From NCBI GenBank assembly GCA_015490395.1, contig WFXX01000005.1, positions 1 through 19,692 of the forward strand: a stretch of 19,692 nucleotides of DNA, in the 5' to 3' direction. Under the pieces are notes generated by a model. It worked only from the letters and a program-made list of their open reading frames with translations. It was not told the origin of the DNA and did not search any database. This DNA comes from Gammaproteobacteria bacterium (GTDB lineage Bacteria > Pseudomonadota > Gammaproteobacteria > DRLM01). Numbering within the stretch: the first letter of the stretch is position 1; each line of letters starts with the position of its first letter. The position numbers were made by a program, and so were the translations under genes. Below are positions 6,292 through 13,832 of this stretch, piece by piece.

Positions 6292-7206
6292 TTAGACCCC
6301 CACCAACCGCTTAGGCGCCACCCGCCCGTCGTCCAAGATCAGGCCCACGCCTAGGAAGCGGTCGCCGGCGCGCAGCCGCACCCAGCCCTCGGTGGGTGCC
6401 CGGGGCACGAAGACCGGCTGGCCCTGGCGCACATAAAAGGCCAGATCCGGTGAGAGCGTGACCACCGGCCAGTGTCGCAAGGCCTCCTCCATGGGCAGGA
6501 GGAAGCGATCCAAGGCCTCTGGGCCGCCGCCCTCGGCAAGCTCACGCAGCCTCTCCAGAGGCACGGCTTGCTCGTCCACGAAGGGGCCTACGGCCGTGCG
6601 CCGCAAGGCACTGACGTGCCCGCAGCTCCCTAGGGCCGCACCGATGTCCTCGGCCAGCGTCCGGATGTAGGTGCCCTTGGAGCAGATCACATCCAGCTCC
6701 AGCTCCTTCGGCCCCAAGCGCAGCAGCTCCAGGCGATGGATGGTGACGACGCGGGGCCGGCGCTCCACCTCCAACCCTTGGAAGGCCAGCTTGTACAGGG
6801 GCTGACCTCGGTACTTGACGGCCGAGTGCATGGGCGGGATCTGCTCGATGGCCCCACGGAAGCGGGCCAGCACCGCTTCCACCTGCTCCCGCTCTAGGGA
6901 GGGCACCGGTCGACGCTCCACCACCTCGCCCTCGGCATCCCCGGTAGTGGTGCGCTCGCCCAAGCGGATGGTGAAGCGGTAGCGCTTGTCCGCCTCCAGG
7001 AGGAAAGGCGAGATCTTGGTGGCCTCGCCCAAGCACAGGGGCAGCAGCCCGCTGGCCAGGGGATCCAAGCTCCCGGTGTGTCCCGCCTTGCGGGCCAGGA
7101 ACAGCCGCTTGACGGACTGCAGGGCGGCGTTGGAGGTCATGCCCACCGGCTTGTCCAGCAGCACGATGCCGTCCACCGCCCGGCCTCTGGCACGTCGGCG
7201 TCCCAC
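6292..7206 (-). CDS. truB: tRNA pseudouridine(55) synthase
   Basis: A 304-residue TruB, which converts uridine 55 of the T-loop of tRNAs to pseudouridine. The catalytic motif GHTGSLDPLASGLLPLCLGE is present, with the nucleophile Asp48 at the same number as in E. coli. Also seen are VDGIVLLDKPVGMTSNAALQ, KRYRFTIRLGERTTTGDAEG, QIPPMHSAVKYRGQPLYKLA and CSKGTYIRTLAEDIGAALGS; the C-terminus resembles a PUA-like domain (QPVFVPRAPTEGWVRLRAGD). I chose the GTG at 7206: AAAGGAGGAG, which overlaps the end of rbfA, lies about 10 bases before it. The longer open frame to 7305 would overlap rbfA by over 90 bases and adds only low-complexity residues. The start lies 7 bases after the rbfA stop, so coupling is likely. 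Confidence 0.96.
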   Translation of the reverse strand: MGRRRARGRAVDGIVLLDKPVGMTSNAALQSVKRLFLARKAGHTGSLDPLASGLLPLCLGEATKISPFLLEADKRYRFTIRLGERTTTGDAEGEVVERRPVPSLEREQVEAVLARFRGAIEQIPPMHSAVKYRGQPLYKLAFQGLEVERRPRVVTIHRLELLRLGPKELELDVICSKGTYIRTLAEDIGAALGSCGHVSALRRTAVGPFVDEQAVPLERLRELAEGGGPEALDRFLLPMEEALRHWPVVTLSPDLAFYVRQGQPVFVPRAPTEGWVRLRAGDRFLGVGLILDDGRVAPKRLVGV

Positions 7207-7213
7207 CTCGCGC

Positions 7214-7633
7214 TCACTCCTCCTTTGATCCCTGGGACAACCCCCTGGACGCCCCCTCCGGCCCAGAGCCCCCCCCGCCCGCCGGACGGTCCCCGGCGAG
7301 GGCATCCAGGAGCTCGGTCACCCGGCGTCCCCGCTCCAAGGCGGTATCGTGCAGGAACCGCAGCTCCGGGGTAACCCGGGCCACGATGCGCTGCCCCAGC
7401 AGGTGGCGCAGATAGCCGGCGGCTCGGTTGAGGATGGCCGCCGCCTCCTCAGGACCCCCACCCCCCAGGACGGTGAAGTGGACCTTGGCGTGGGCCAGGT
7501 CCCGAGAGAGCTCCACCCGGGAGATGCTCACCATCCCCAGACGGGGGTCCCGAAGCTCCTTGTGAATAAGCTCGGCCAGCTCCCGGGCGATCTGCGCCCC
7601 CAGGCGCTGGGTGCGGCTGAATTCCCTGGGCAC
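7214..7633 (-). CDS. rbfA: Ribosome-binding factor A
   Basis: A 139-residue RbfA, a KH-type protein that binds the immature 30S subunit near 16S helix 1 and aids late maturation and cold growth. The family core is clear: FSRTQRLGAQIARELAELIH, ELRDPRLGMVSISRVELSRD, AHAKVHFTVLGG, ILNRAAGYLRHLLGQRI and RVTPELRFLHDTALERGRRV. After about residue 110 there is a glycine-rich, disordered tail of some 30 residues. The start is GTG at 7633, with GGAGGAG 4-5 bases before it. The gene lies 37 bases after infB and directly before truB. Confidence 0.96.
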   Translation of the reverse strand: MPREFSRTQRLGAQIARELAELIHKELRDPRLGMVSISRVELSRDLAHAKVHFTVLGGGGPEEAAAILNRAAGYLRHLLGQRIVARVTPELRFLHDTALERGRRVTELLDALAGDRPAGGGGSGPEGASRGLSQGSKEE

Positions 7634-7670
7634 GGGGCTCCTCCAGGCGAGGGGTGCGGCGCAGCGGGGC

Positions 7671-10142
7671 TCACAGCTCCCGGGCCACCTCCACCCGCTC
7701 GTAAACCTCGATCAGGTCCCCGGGTCGCACATCGTTGTAGTCCTTGACGGCGATGCCGCACTCCAGGCCCGCGCGCACCTCGTTGACGTCCTCCTTGTAG
7801 CGGCGCAGGGACTCCAGCCTCCCCTCGAAAATGACCACATTGTCACGCAGCACACGGATGGGGTTGTTCCGCTTGACCACCCCCTCCTTGACCAGGCACC
7901 CGGCCACAGCGCCGAACTTGGGCGAGCGGAAGACCTCCCGCACCTCGGCCAAGCCGATGATGCGCTCCTTGACCTCGGGGGCCAGCAGCCCGGAGAGGGT
8001 CTGCTTGATGTCGTCGATGACCTCGTAGATGACACTGTAGTAGCGCAGCTCCAGGCCCCGGCCCTCGGCCAGGCGTCGGGCAGCGGCGTCGGCGCGGACG
8101 TTGAAACCGATGAGCACTGCCCCCGAGGCCAAAGCCAGGTTCACGTCCGATTCGGTGATGGCCCCCACCCCTGTGCCCACCAGCTTGACCTGCACCTCGT
8201 CGGTGGACAGGCGGGCGAGGGCATCGCGCAGGGCCTCCAGGGAGCCCTGGACATCGGCTTTGAGGACCACGTTCAGGGTATGGGCCGCGCCCTGCTTCAT
8301 CTGGTCGAAGATGTCCTTGAGGCTGGTGGCCTGCTCGGCGGCCTGCTGCTCCCGACGCTTGCGCCGCCGGTGCTCGGCGATCTCCCGAGCCTTGCGCTCG
8401 TCCTCCAGGACCACGGCGGTATCCCCCGCCTCCGGAGTCCCCGACAGGCCCAGGACCTGCACCGGCATGGAAGGGCTGGCCTCCTTCACCGCGCGCCCGG
8501 TCTCGTCGAACAGGGCCCGCACCCGGCCGTACTCCTGCCCCGCCAGCAGCACGTCGCCCTCATGCAGGGTGCCCTGCTGCACCAGGACGGTGGCCATCGG
8601 GCCCCGCCCCTTGTCCAGGGTGGACTCGATGACCACCCCCACCGCCGGGGCCTCGCGCACCGCCTTGAGCTCCATCACCTCGGCCTGCAGGAGGATGGCC
8701 TCGAGCAGCTCGTCCACACCTTGGCCGGTCTTGGCCGAGACGTTGACGAACATGGTCTCCCCGCCCCAGTCCTCGGGGATGATCTCGTGCTGGGCCAGCT
8801 CGTTGCGCACCCGCTCCGGATCGGCCTCAGGCTTGTCGATCTTGTTCACCGCCACCACCAGGGGCACGTCCGCCGCCTTGGCGTGCTGGATGGCCTCCAC
8901 GGTCTGCGGCATGACCCCGTCGTCGGCAGCCACCACCAGGACCACGATATCGGTGACCTTGGCCCCACGGGCCCGCATGGCGGTGAAGGCCTCGTGCCCC
9001 GGGGTATCCAGGAAGGTGATCGCGCCCTTGCCCGTGGTGACGTGATAGGCCCCGATATGCTGGGTGATACCGCCGGCCTCCCCCGCAGCCACCCGAGTAC
9101 GCCGAATGTAGTCCAGGAGGGAGGTCTTGCCGTGATCCACGTGGCCCATGATGGTGACCACCGGCGGGCGCGGGAGGGCCTCACCCTCGGCCCTCCGCAT
9201 GACCTCGGCCACCAAGGCCTCGTAATCGTCCTCCCGCTGGGGCTTGGCGATGTGCCCCATCTCCTCCACCACCAGCACGGCGGTGTCCTGATCCAGGCTC
9301 TGGTTGATGGTGGCCATGACCCCCATCTGCATGAGGGTCTTGATCACCTCGGCGGCCTTGACGGACATGCGCTGGGCCAGCTCACCCACGGTGATGGTCT
9401 CCGGCACCACCACCTCGCGCACGATGGGCTGGGTGGGGCGCTCGAAGCCATGCTCGCCCCCGGTGCGGGTGATCCGCGCCGGCCGGGCCTTAGCCTTCTT
9501 GCGCCGGCCGGCCTTCTCCCCCGCCAGGTGCAGCTCCCGACGCCCGTAACGAGTGGCCCGCTCCTCACGCTCTTCCTCCCGGCGGCGCTCGCGTTCGCGT
9601 TCGCGCCGATCCGGGGCAGGTGGCGGGACGGCAACGGCGGCCGCCCGGGCCGCCTCCTCGGCCCGTCGGCGCTCTTCCTCGGCCCGCCGGCGGGCCTCCT
9701 CCTCGGCGCGGCGGCGCTCCTCCTCAGCAAGCCGGGCCCTAAGCTCCTCCTGGCGCGCCCGCTCGGCCTCCTCCTGGCGCATGCGCTCGGCGATCTGCCG
9801 CTCCACCTTGGCCGCCTCCTCGGCCACGGCCACGGCGCGCTTGACATAGGTGCGCCGCTTGCGCACCTCCACGCTCACCGTCTTGGCCCGGCCACGGGGG
9901 CCGCTCTGACGCAGCTCGCTGACGGTGCGCCGCTTGAGGGTGATGCGCTTGGGCTCGGCGGCAGCCTCTCCCGCCTCGCCGTGAGCCCGGCGCAGGTGCT
10001 GCAGGAGGCGCATCTTCTCCTGATCGGTGATGGGCTGATCCGCGGAACGGATGGGCGAGCCAGCCTGCTCCAACTGCGCCAGCAGGCGGTCCACCGGAAT
10101 GCCCACCACCTCAGCGAACTGTCGCACGGTCACCTCAGCCAT
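7671..10142 (-). CDS. infB: Translation initiation factor IF-2
   Basis: An 823-residue IF-2, the GTPase that delivers initiator fMet-tRNA to the ribosome and promotes subunit joining (E. coli 890). The N-terminal IF2-N domain (AEVTVRQFAEVVGIPVDRLL) is followed by a highly charged, Glu/Arg/Ala-rich coiled linker (about residues 100-210). A second IF2-N domain follows (VPETITVGELAQRMSVKAAE). The G domain carries GHVDHGKTSLLDYIRRT (lysine at about residue 339), DTPGHEAFTAMRARG and NKIDKP. Domains II-IV follow, with the fMet-tRNA-binding C-terminus near GLECGIAVKDYNDVRPGDLI. I chose the ATG at 10142, since GAGGGG lies 8 bases before it; a GTG at 10151 overlapping the nusA stop would add three residues. 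The initiator tRNA it uses is encoded upstream in the same transcription unit. Confidence 0.98.
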   Translation of the reverse strand: MAEVTVRQFAEVVGIPVDRLLAQLEQAGSPIRSADQPITDQEKMRLLQHLRRAHGEAGEAAAEPKRITLKRRTVSELRQSGPRGRAKTVSVEVRKRRTYVKRAVAVAEEAAKVERQIAERMRQEEAERARQEELRARLAEEERRRAEEEARRRAEEERRRAEEAARAAAVAVPPPAPDRRERERERRREEEREERATRYGRRELHLAGEKAGRRKKAKARPARITRTGGEHGFERPTQPIVREVVVPETITVGELAQRMSVKAAEVIKTLMQMGVMATINQSLDQDTAVLVVEEMGHIAKPQREDDYEALVAEVMRRAEGEALPRPPVVTIMGHVDHGKTSLLDYIRRTRVAAGEAGGITQHIGAYHVTTGKGAITFLDTPGHEAFTAMRARGAKVTDIVVLVVAADDGVMPQTVEAIQHAKAADVPLVVAVNKIDKPEADPERVRNELAQHEIIPEDWGGETMFVNVSAKTGQGVDELLEAILLQAEVMELKAVREAPAVGVVIESTLDKGRGPMATVLVQQGTLHEGDVLLAGQEYGRVRALFDETGRAVKEASPSMPVQVLGLSGTPEAGDTAVVLEDERKAREIAEHRRRKRREQQAAEQATSLKDIFDQMKQGAAHTLNVVLKADVQGSLEALRDALARLSTDEVQVKLVGTGVGAITESDVNLALASGAVLIGFNVRADAAARRLAEGRGLELRYYSVIYEVIDDIKQTLSGLLAPEVKERIIGLAEVREVFRSPKFGAVAGCLVKEGVVKRNNPIRVLRDNVVIFEGRLESLRRYKEDVNEVRAGLECGIAVKDYNDVRPGDLIEVYERVEVAREL

Positions 10143-10147
10143 GGCGC

Positions 10148-11788
10148 TCACCCCTCGCTACCGCCCCGGGGCGCGACGGCCCGCACCGCCTCGCCGGCTG
10201 TCCCAGGGGCCCCCTCCGACGCCCGCCCGCCGCCGTCGGCCGCCGGGGACCCGCCATCGGCCTCCGCCCGGCCGCCCTCCTCACCACCGACCACACGACC
10301 CTCCTCGAACCACGGGGCCCGGGCCGCCAGGATGATCCGGCTAGCCCGCTCCTCGTCCACCAGGTCGCCGGCCAGCTCCCGGAGCTCGTCCACGGCCAGC
10401 TCGGCCAGATCCTCACGGCTCACCACCCCGTGCTCGGCCAGCTTGAAGGCCAGCTCCCGGTCCATCCCCTCCAGCGCGAGCAGCTCCTGCGCGGACTCCT
10501 GGATCTTCTCCTCCGAGGCGATGGCCCGGGTCAGGAGCACGTCGCGGGCACGGTTGCGCAGCTCCTCCACGATCGCCTCGTCGAACTCCTCGATGGCCAG
10601 CAGCTCCTGCACCGGCACGTAGGCCACCTCCTCGATGCTGGAGAAGCCCTCCTGGACCAGGATGGCGGCCACCTCCTCGTCCACATCCAGCTGCTCCATG
10701 AAGGTGCGCTGCAGGGCCTGGGCCTCGCGTTCGGCCTTCTCCTCGGCCTCGGCCTCGGTCATGACGTTGAGCTGCCACCCGGTAAGCTGGCTGGCCAAGC
10801 GCACGTTCTGCCCGCCGCGCCCGATGGCCTGGGACAGGCTCTCCTCGGCCACGGCCACGTCCATGCTGTGGGTGTCCTCATCCACCACGATGGACTTGAC
10901 CTCCGCGGGGGACATGGCGTTGATGACGAACTGAGCCGGGTTCTCATCGTAGAGGATCACATCGATGAGCTCCCCGGCGAGCTCGTTGGAGACGGCCTGC
11001 ACCCGTGAGCCGCGCATCCCCACGCAGGCCCCCACGGGGTCGATGCGCGGGTCGTTGGAGCGCACCGCCACCTTCGCCCGCACGCCAGGGTCGCGGGCCG
11101 CGGCCACGATCTCCACCAAACCCTCCCCGGCCTCGGGGACCTCCAGCTTGAACAGCTCGATAAGAAACTCGGGGGCGGTGCGCGAGACCAGGAGCTGGGG
11201 GCCGCGGGCCTCCGGCTGCACGGCCTCCAGCCAGCCCCGGAGGCGGTCGCCCGGGCGCACCGTGTCACGGGGAATCATGCGGTCCCGGGGGATGATGGCC
11301 TCAGCGTTCCCGCCGAGATCCAGGGTGACGTTGCCACGCTCGACGCGCTTGACGATGCCGGTGACCAGCTCGCCCACGCGGTCCTTGTAGGCCTCCACCA
11401 CCTGGGCACGCTCGGCATCGCGCACCTTCTGCACGATGACCTGCTTGGCGGTCTGGGCAGCGATGCGGCCGAAGGCCACCGACTCCATGGGCTCCTCCAC
11501 AAAGCCCCCCACTTCAGCCTGCGGGTCCCTCTTACGAGCCTCGCTGAGGTGCATCTGGCGCGCCGGGGCCTCCAGCTCGGCCTCGTCCGGCAGCACCTCC
11601 CAACGCCGGAAGGTGCTGTACTCGCCGCTGGCGCGGTCGACCTGCACACGCACGTCGATCTCGCCGCCATGGCGCTTCTTGGTGGCCGTGGCCAGAGCCG
11701 TCTCGATGGCGTCGAAGATCACCTCCTTATCCACGCCCTTCTCGTTGGAGACGGCCTCCACCACCATCAGGATGTCCTTGCCACTCAT
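10148..11788 (-). CDS. nusA: Transcription termination/antitermination protein NusA
   Basis: A 546-residue NusA, which binds RNA polymerase near the RNA exit channel and modulates pausing, termination and antitermination. Domains in order are: an N-terminal polymerase-binding domain (about 1-130), an S1 domain (GELVTGIVKRVERGNVTLDL), KH1 (DPVGACVGMRGSRVQAVSNE), KH2 (QAIGRGGQNVRLASQLTGWQ), and two acidic repeats (LDVDEEVAAILVQEGFSSIE and LALEGMDRELAFKLAEHGVV). E. coli NusA (495 residues) ends soon after its second repeat at a tryptophan-containing segment; here APWFEEG at the equivalent point is followed by about 50 extra Gly/Ala/Glu-rich residues. The start ATG has GAGCGAGG before it. It lies 32 bases after rimP, and its stop overlaps the region just before infB. 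Confidence 0.98.
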   Translation of the reverse strand: MSGKDILMVVEAVSNEKGVDKEVIFDAIETALATATKKRHGGEIDVRVQVDRASGEYSTFRRWEVLPDEAELEAPARQMHLSEARKRDPQAEVGGFVEEPMESVAFGRIAAQTAKQVIVQKVRDAERAQVVEAYKDRVGELVTGIVKRVERGNVTLDLGGNAEAIIPRDRMIPRDTVRPGDRLRGWLEAVQPEARGPQLLVSRTAPEFLIELFKLEVPEAGEGLVEIVAAARDPGVRAKVAVRSNDPRIDPVGACVGMRGSRVQAVSNELAGELIDVILYDENPAQFVINAMSPAEVKSIVVDEDTHSMDVAVAEESLSQAIGRGGQNVRLASQLTGWQLNVMTEAEAEEKAEREAQALQRTFMEQLDVDEEVAAILVQEGFSSIEEVAYVPVQELLAIEEFDEAIVEELRNRARDVLLTRAIASEEKIQESAQELLALEGMDRELAFKLAEHGVVSREDLAELAVDELRELAGDLVDEERASRIILAARAPWFEEGRVVGGEEGGRAEADGGSPAADGGGRASEGAPGTAGEAVRAVAPRGGSEG

Positions 11789-11820
11789 CGCCTCGCTCGC
11801 CTCGTCCTTCCCGGCCTTGC

Positions 11821-12327
11821 TCAGCGGCGCCGCCCGCGCCCGCCCTGGGATCCACCGAACCCCACCTCGGGCACCAGCCGCGCGCTCTCGATCTCCTCCA
11901 GCTCCAGGCTCAGCTCCCGCCCATCCTCCAGGATCAGGCGCACCCGCCTGCCCTCCTCCAGACCCTGCAGGATGCCGGCTAGGCGTCGGCGCCCCCCCAG
12001 AGGCTGCAGCAGGCGGAGCCGGACGCGCCGCCCGGCAAAGCGGGCGTAGTCGCGCGCCTTGAACAGCGGGCGGTCCAGGCCGGGCGAGGAGACCTCCAGG
12101 TGATAGCTCCCCGGGATCGGGTCTTCCACATCCAGCACCCCGCTGACCTGGTGGCTGACCCGCTCGCAGTCCTCGACCGTCACCCCACCGGGCAGGTCGA
12201 TGTAGACCCGCAGCAGGGCGCTGCGACCACCGACCCGGTACTCCACCCCCACCAGGTCGTAGCCGAGCCCGGTGACCACCGGCTCAATGAGGGCCTCTAG
12301 GGCCCTATCCATGCTCGCCTTGGGCAT
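11821..12327 (-). CDS. rimP: Ribosome maturation factor RimP
   Basis: A 168-residue RimP (formerly YhbC), needed for 30S subunit assembly. Family segments are LIEPVVTGLGYDLVGVEYRV, LLRVYIDLPGGVTVEDCERV, SHQVSGVLDVEDPIPGSYHL and the signature EVSSPGLDRPLF, followed by the SH3-like C-terminal half ending in an arginine-glycine tail. The ATG at 12327 (MPKASMDRALE) is my choice, with GGGAAGG just before it, although that spacing is short. An ATG 15 bases further in, preceded by AAGGCGAGC, is also possible, and a GTG at 12369 would overlap the terminator T-run region. It heads the nusA-infB block behind a leader with an intrinsic terminator, so attenuation or NusA feedback is plausible. Confidence 0.94.
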   Translation of the reverse strand: MPKASMDRALEALIEPVVTGLGYDLVGVEYRVGGRSALLRVYIDLPGGVTVEDCERVSHQVSGVLDVEDPIPGSYHLEVSSPGLDRPLFKARDYARFAGRRVRLRLLQPLGGRRRLAGILQGLEEGRRVRLILEDGRELSLELEEIESARLVPEVGFGGSQGGRGRRR

Positions 12328-12370
12328 GACCTTCCCGAGGCCCACCGCACGCCGGTCCGGTCCCCACAAA

Positions 12371-12394
12371 CGAAAAAGTGGGCCGAAGGCCCAC
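12371..12394 (-). terminator. Intrinsic terminator in the rimP leader
   Basis: On the minus strand GTGGGCC-TTC-GGCCCAC (12378-12394) forms a 7-bp stem followed by TTTTTCG (12371-12377), a classic intrinsic terminator. It sits 44 bases before the rimP ATG, and I find no promoter between it and rimP. Transcripts for rimP-nusA-infB would therefore have to read through it. Confidence 0.8.
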
Positions 12395-12532
12395 CCTCAC
12401 GCTGCCCGCCGCGCCCCCCGGACCCCGCCCGCGGACGCCTGTTCCACGCGCTCCCGGCCCGAGAGGCGCCGGGCCTCCCCGTGAGGGCCTGCGCCCCGGG
12501 GGGCCCCGCGACGCCCAGATCACCGAACCAAC
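12395..12532 (-). other. Untranslated leader between two terminators
   Basis: This 138-base GC-rich stretch lies between the tRNA terminator and the rimP-proximal terminator. It has several potential stems (for example around CCCCGGGG near 12495 and GGCCCGG/CCGGGCC near 12460-12475). I see no ORF with a ribosome site, no tRNA features and no clear promoter. It could be leader RNA or hold a weak promoter that I cannot recognise. Confidence 0.4.
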
Positions 12533-12557
12533 AATAAAGCCCCGCTTGCCCGGGGCT
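12532..12557 (-). terminator. Intrinsic terminator after tRNA-fMet
   Basis: On the minus strand AGCCCCG (12551-12557) pairs with CGGGGCT (12538-12544) around a 6-base loop, followed by TTATTG. It begins about 30 bases past the tRNA 3' end and should end most tRNA transcripts or leave a partial read-through into rimP. Confidence 0.75.
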
Positions 12558-12586
12558 GCCTCAGCTCGTCCTCACGAGCGCCGGTC

Positions 12587-12663
12587 TGGTAGCGGGGGCA
12601 GGATTTGAACCTGCGACCTTCGGGTTATGAGCCCGACGAGCTGCCAGACTGCTCCACCCCGCA
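12587..12663 (-). tRNA. metY: Initiator tRNA-fMet (CAT anticodon)
   Basis: A 77-base initiator tRNA with encoded CCA. The minus strand shows a D arm (GAGC/GCTC), an anticodon stem with three consecutive G-C pairs (TCGGG-CTCATAA-CCCGA) around anticodon CAT, and a T arm GCAGG-TTCAAAT-CCTGC. The three G-C pairs, the A11-U24 pair and an unpaired first acceptor position are the bacterial initiator hallmarks. The end mismatch here is U1-U72 rather than the C1-A72 I know from E. coli. The gene stands before rimP-nusA-infB as metY does in E. coli. It is preceded by a near-consensus promoter and followed by a terminator. Confidence 0.97.
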
Positions 12664-12676
12664 TCAACGGGTTGTA

Positions 12677-12705
12677 AGAATAGCAGAGCCTTCCGGGGCC
12701 ATCAA
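12677..12705 (-). promoter_or_regulatory. Sigma70 promoter of tRNA-fMet and probably the rimP-nusA-infB unit
   Basis: On the minus strand TTGATG (12700-12705) and TATTCT (12677-12682) are separated by exactly 17 bases. The -35 element overlaps the acpS stop codon (12702-12704). The predicted RNA start near 12670 is about 7 bases before the mature tRNA end. Confidence 0.75.
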
Positions 12706-13100
12706 GCGCCGGGACGCGCCGCGAGGAGCAGCGCGTAGGCCAGCGCATAGCCCTCCTCGTCCGCGATGCTTAGATGCCCCTCTCCCACCCCCAGTTCCCG
12801 GAACAGAGCCCGGGCCCGCGGCCCGGGCCGCAACACCGGCCGGCCCCTGGCATCGTGTCCCACCGCCAGATCTCGCGGGCCCACCCCCCGGAAACCGGTG
12901 CCCAGGGCCTTGGCCACAGCCTCCTTGGCGGCGAAGCGCCGAGCCAGAAAACGGGCCGGGTGACGGTCGCGCCGAAAGTCGGCCAGCTCCTCAGGACTAA
13001 GCAGGCGGCGGGCTAGGCGCTCGCCGTGTCGGGCCAAAGCGCGCTCCATGCGGGCGATGCGCACCAGATCCGCGCCGACACCGAAGACGGCGGCCCTCAT
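12702..13100 (-). CDS. acpS: Holo-[acyl-carrier-protein] synthase
   Basis: A 132-residue AcpS, which transfers 4'-phosphopantetheine from CoA to a serine of acyl carrier protein, making it active for fatty acid synthesis. Visible motifs are VFGVGADLVRIARMERALAR at the N-terminus (with the metal-binding aspartate of GxDLV) and RFLARRFAAKEAVAKALGTG (the F-A-A-K-E-A core). The C-terminal region reads GEGHLSIADEEGYALAYALL. Length and motifs fit the family (E. coli 126). The ATG at 13100 overlaps the pdxJ stop (ATGA), with GGAGG upstream, so translation is coupled to pdxJ. Its stop codon lies inside the tRNA-fMet promoter. Confidence 0.97.
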   Translation of the reverse strand: MRAAVFGVGADLVRIARMERALARHGERLARRLLSPEELADFRRDRHPARFLARRFAAKEAVAKALGTGFRGVGPRDLAVGHDARGRPVLRPGPRARALFRELGVGEGHLSIADEEGYALAYALLLAARPGA

Positions 13101-13831
13101 CGCCGGGCCTCCTCCATCAGGCGCTTCATCTCCCGTACCGCCTCGCCCAGCCCGGTAAACAGAGCCCGCGCTACGATGGCATGCCCGATGTTGAGTTCCC
13201 GAACCGGGGGCAGGGCCGCCACGGGCTGCACGTTGCGGTAGTGCAGCCCGTGACCGGCGTGCACCCGCAGCCCGGCGGCCTGGGCCAGGCCGGCGGCCCG
13301 GGCCAGGCGCTCCAGCTCTCGCGCCCTGGCCTCGGGGTCCCGGGCCTCGGCATAGTGGCCGGTGTGCAGCTCCACCACGGGGGCTCCCACCTCGGCGGCG
13401 GCCTCCACCTGGCGGGGATCGGCATCGATAAACAGGGAGACCCGGATCCCGGCCTCGGCCAGCCTGGCGCAGGCCTCGCGCAACCGTCCCCGCTGGCCAG
13501 CCACGTCCAGCCCCCCCTCGGTGGTAAGCTCCTCCCGCCGCTCGGGCACCAGGCAGCAGTCTTCCGGCCGCAGGCGCTCGGCCACGGCCAGCATCTCCTC
13601 GGTGACGGCCATCTCCAGATTGAGGCGGGTCTGGACCACCTGCCTGAGCAGCGCCACATCCCGGTCCTGGATGTGCCGGCGGTCCTCACGCAGGTGCACG
13701 GTGACGGCATCGGCCCCAGCGCGCTCGGCCTCCAAGGCCGCCTCCACCGGCTCGGGATAGGGCGTGCCCCGCGCCTGGCGCAGGGTGGCCACGTGGTCGA
13801 TGTTGACGCCCAGCAGGATCTGCCGCTCCAC
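13097..13831 (-). CDS. pdxJ: Pyridoxine 5'-phosphate synthase
   Basis: A 244-residue PdxJ (E. coli 243), a TIM-barrel enzyme that condenses 1-deoxy-xylulose-5-phosphate with 3-amino-2-oxopropyl phosphate, the last ring-forming step of DXP-dependent vitamin B6 synthesis. Family signatures are LLGVNIDHVATLRQARGTPY, GADAVTVHLREDRRHIQDRD, LNLEMAV, VSLFIDADPRQVEAAAEVGA, VELHTGHYAEA, GLRVHAGHGLHYRNVQPVAA and ELNIGHAIVARALFTGLGEA. The start is the GTG at 13831, with GGGAGGGAG before it; the longer open frame to 13885 would overlap recO heavily. The start lies 1 base after the recO stop and the gene end overlaps acpS. Confidence 0.98.
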   Translation of the reverse strand: MERQILLGVNIDHVATLRQARGTPYPEPVEAALEAERAGADAVTVHLREDRRHIQDRDVALLRQVVQTRLNLEMAVTEEMLAVAERLRPEDCCLVPERREELTTEGGLDVAGQRGRLREACARLAEAGIRVSLFIDADPRQVEAAAEVGAPVVELHTGHYAEARDPEARARELERLARAAGLAQAAGLRVHAGHGLHYRNVQPVAALPPVRELNIGHAIVARALFTGLGEAVREMKRLMEEARR

Positions 13832-13832
13832 C

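Noticed and set aside
7207..7305. Upstream start for truB
   Set aside because: It would overlap rbfA by over 90 bases and adds Arg/Gly filler. The GTG at 7206 has a strong ribosome site and puts the catalytic Asp at position 48.
7611..10622. A 1003-codon open frame on the plus strand, opposite infB and the end of nusA
   Set aside because: It lies fully antisense to confidently identified genes. The translation is Leu/Gly/His-rich low complexity with no family motif, as expected when a GC-rich gene lacks stops on the other strand.
12395..12532. Possible second tRNA or small RNA between the two terminators
   Set aside because: No TTC T-loop, no acceptor pairing and no clear promoter; only generic GC-rich stems.
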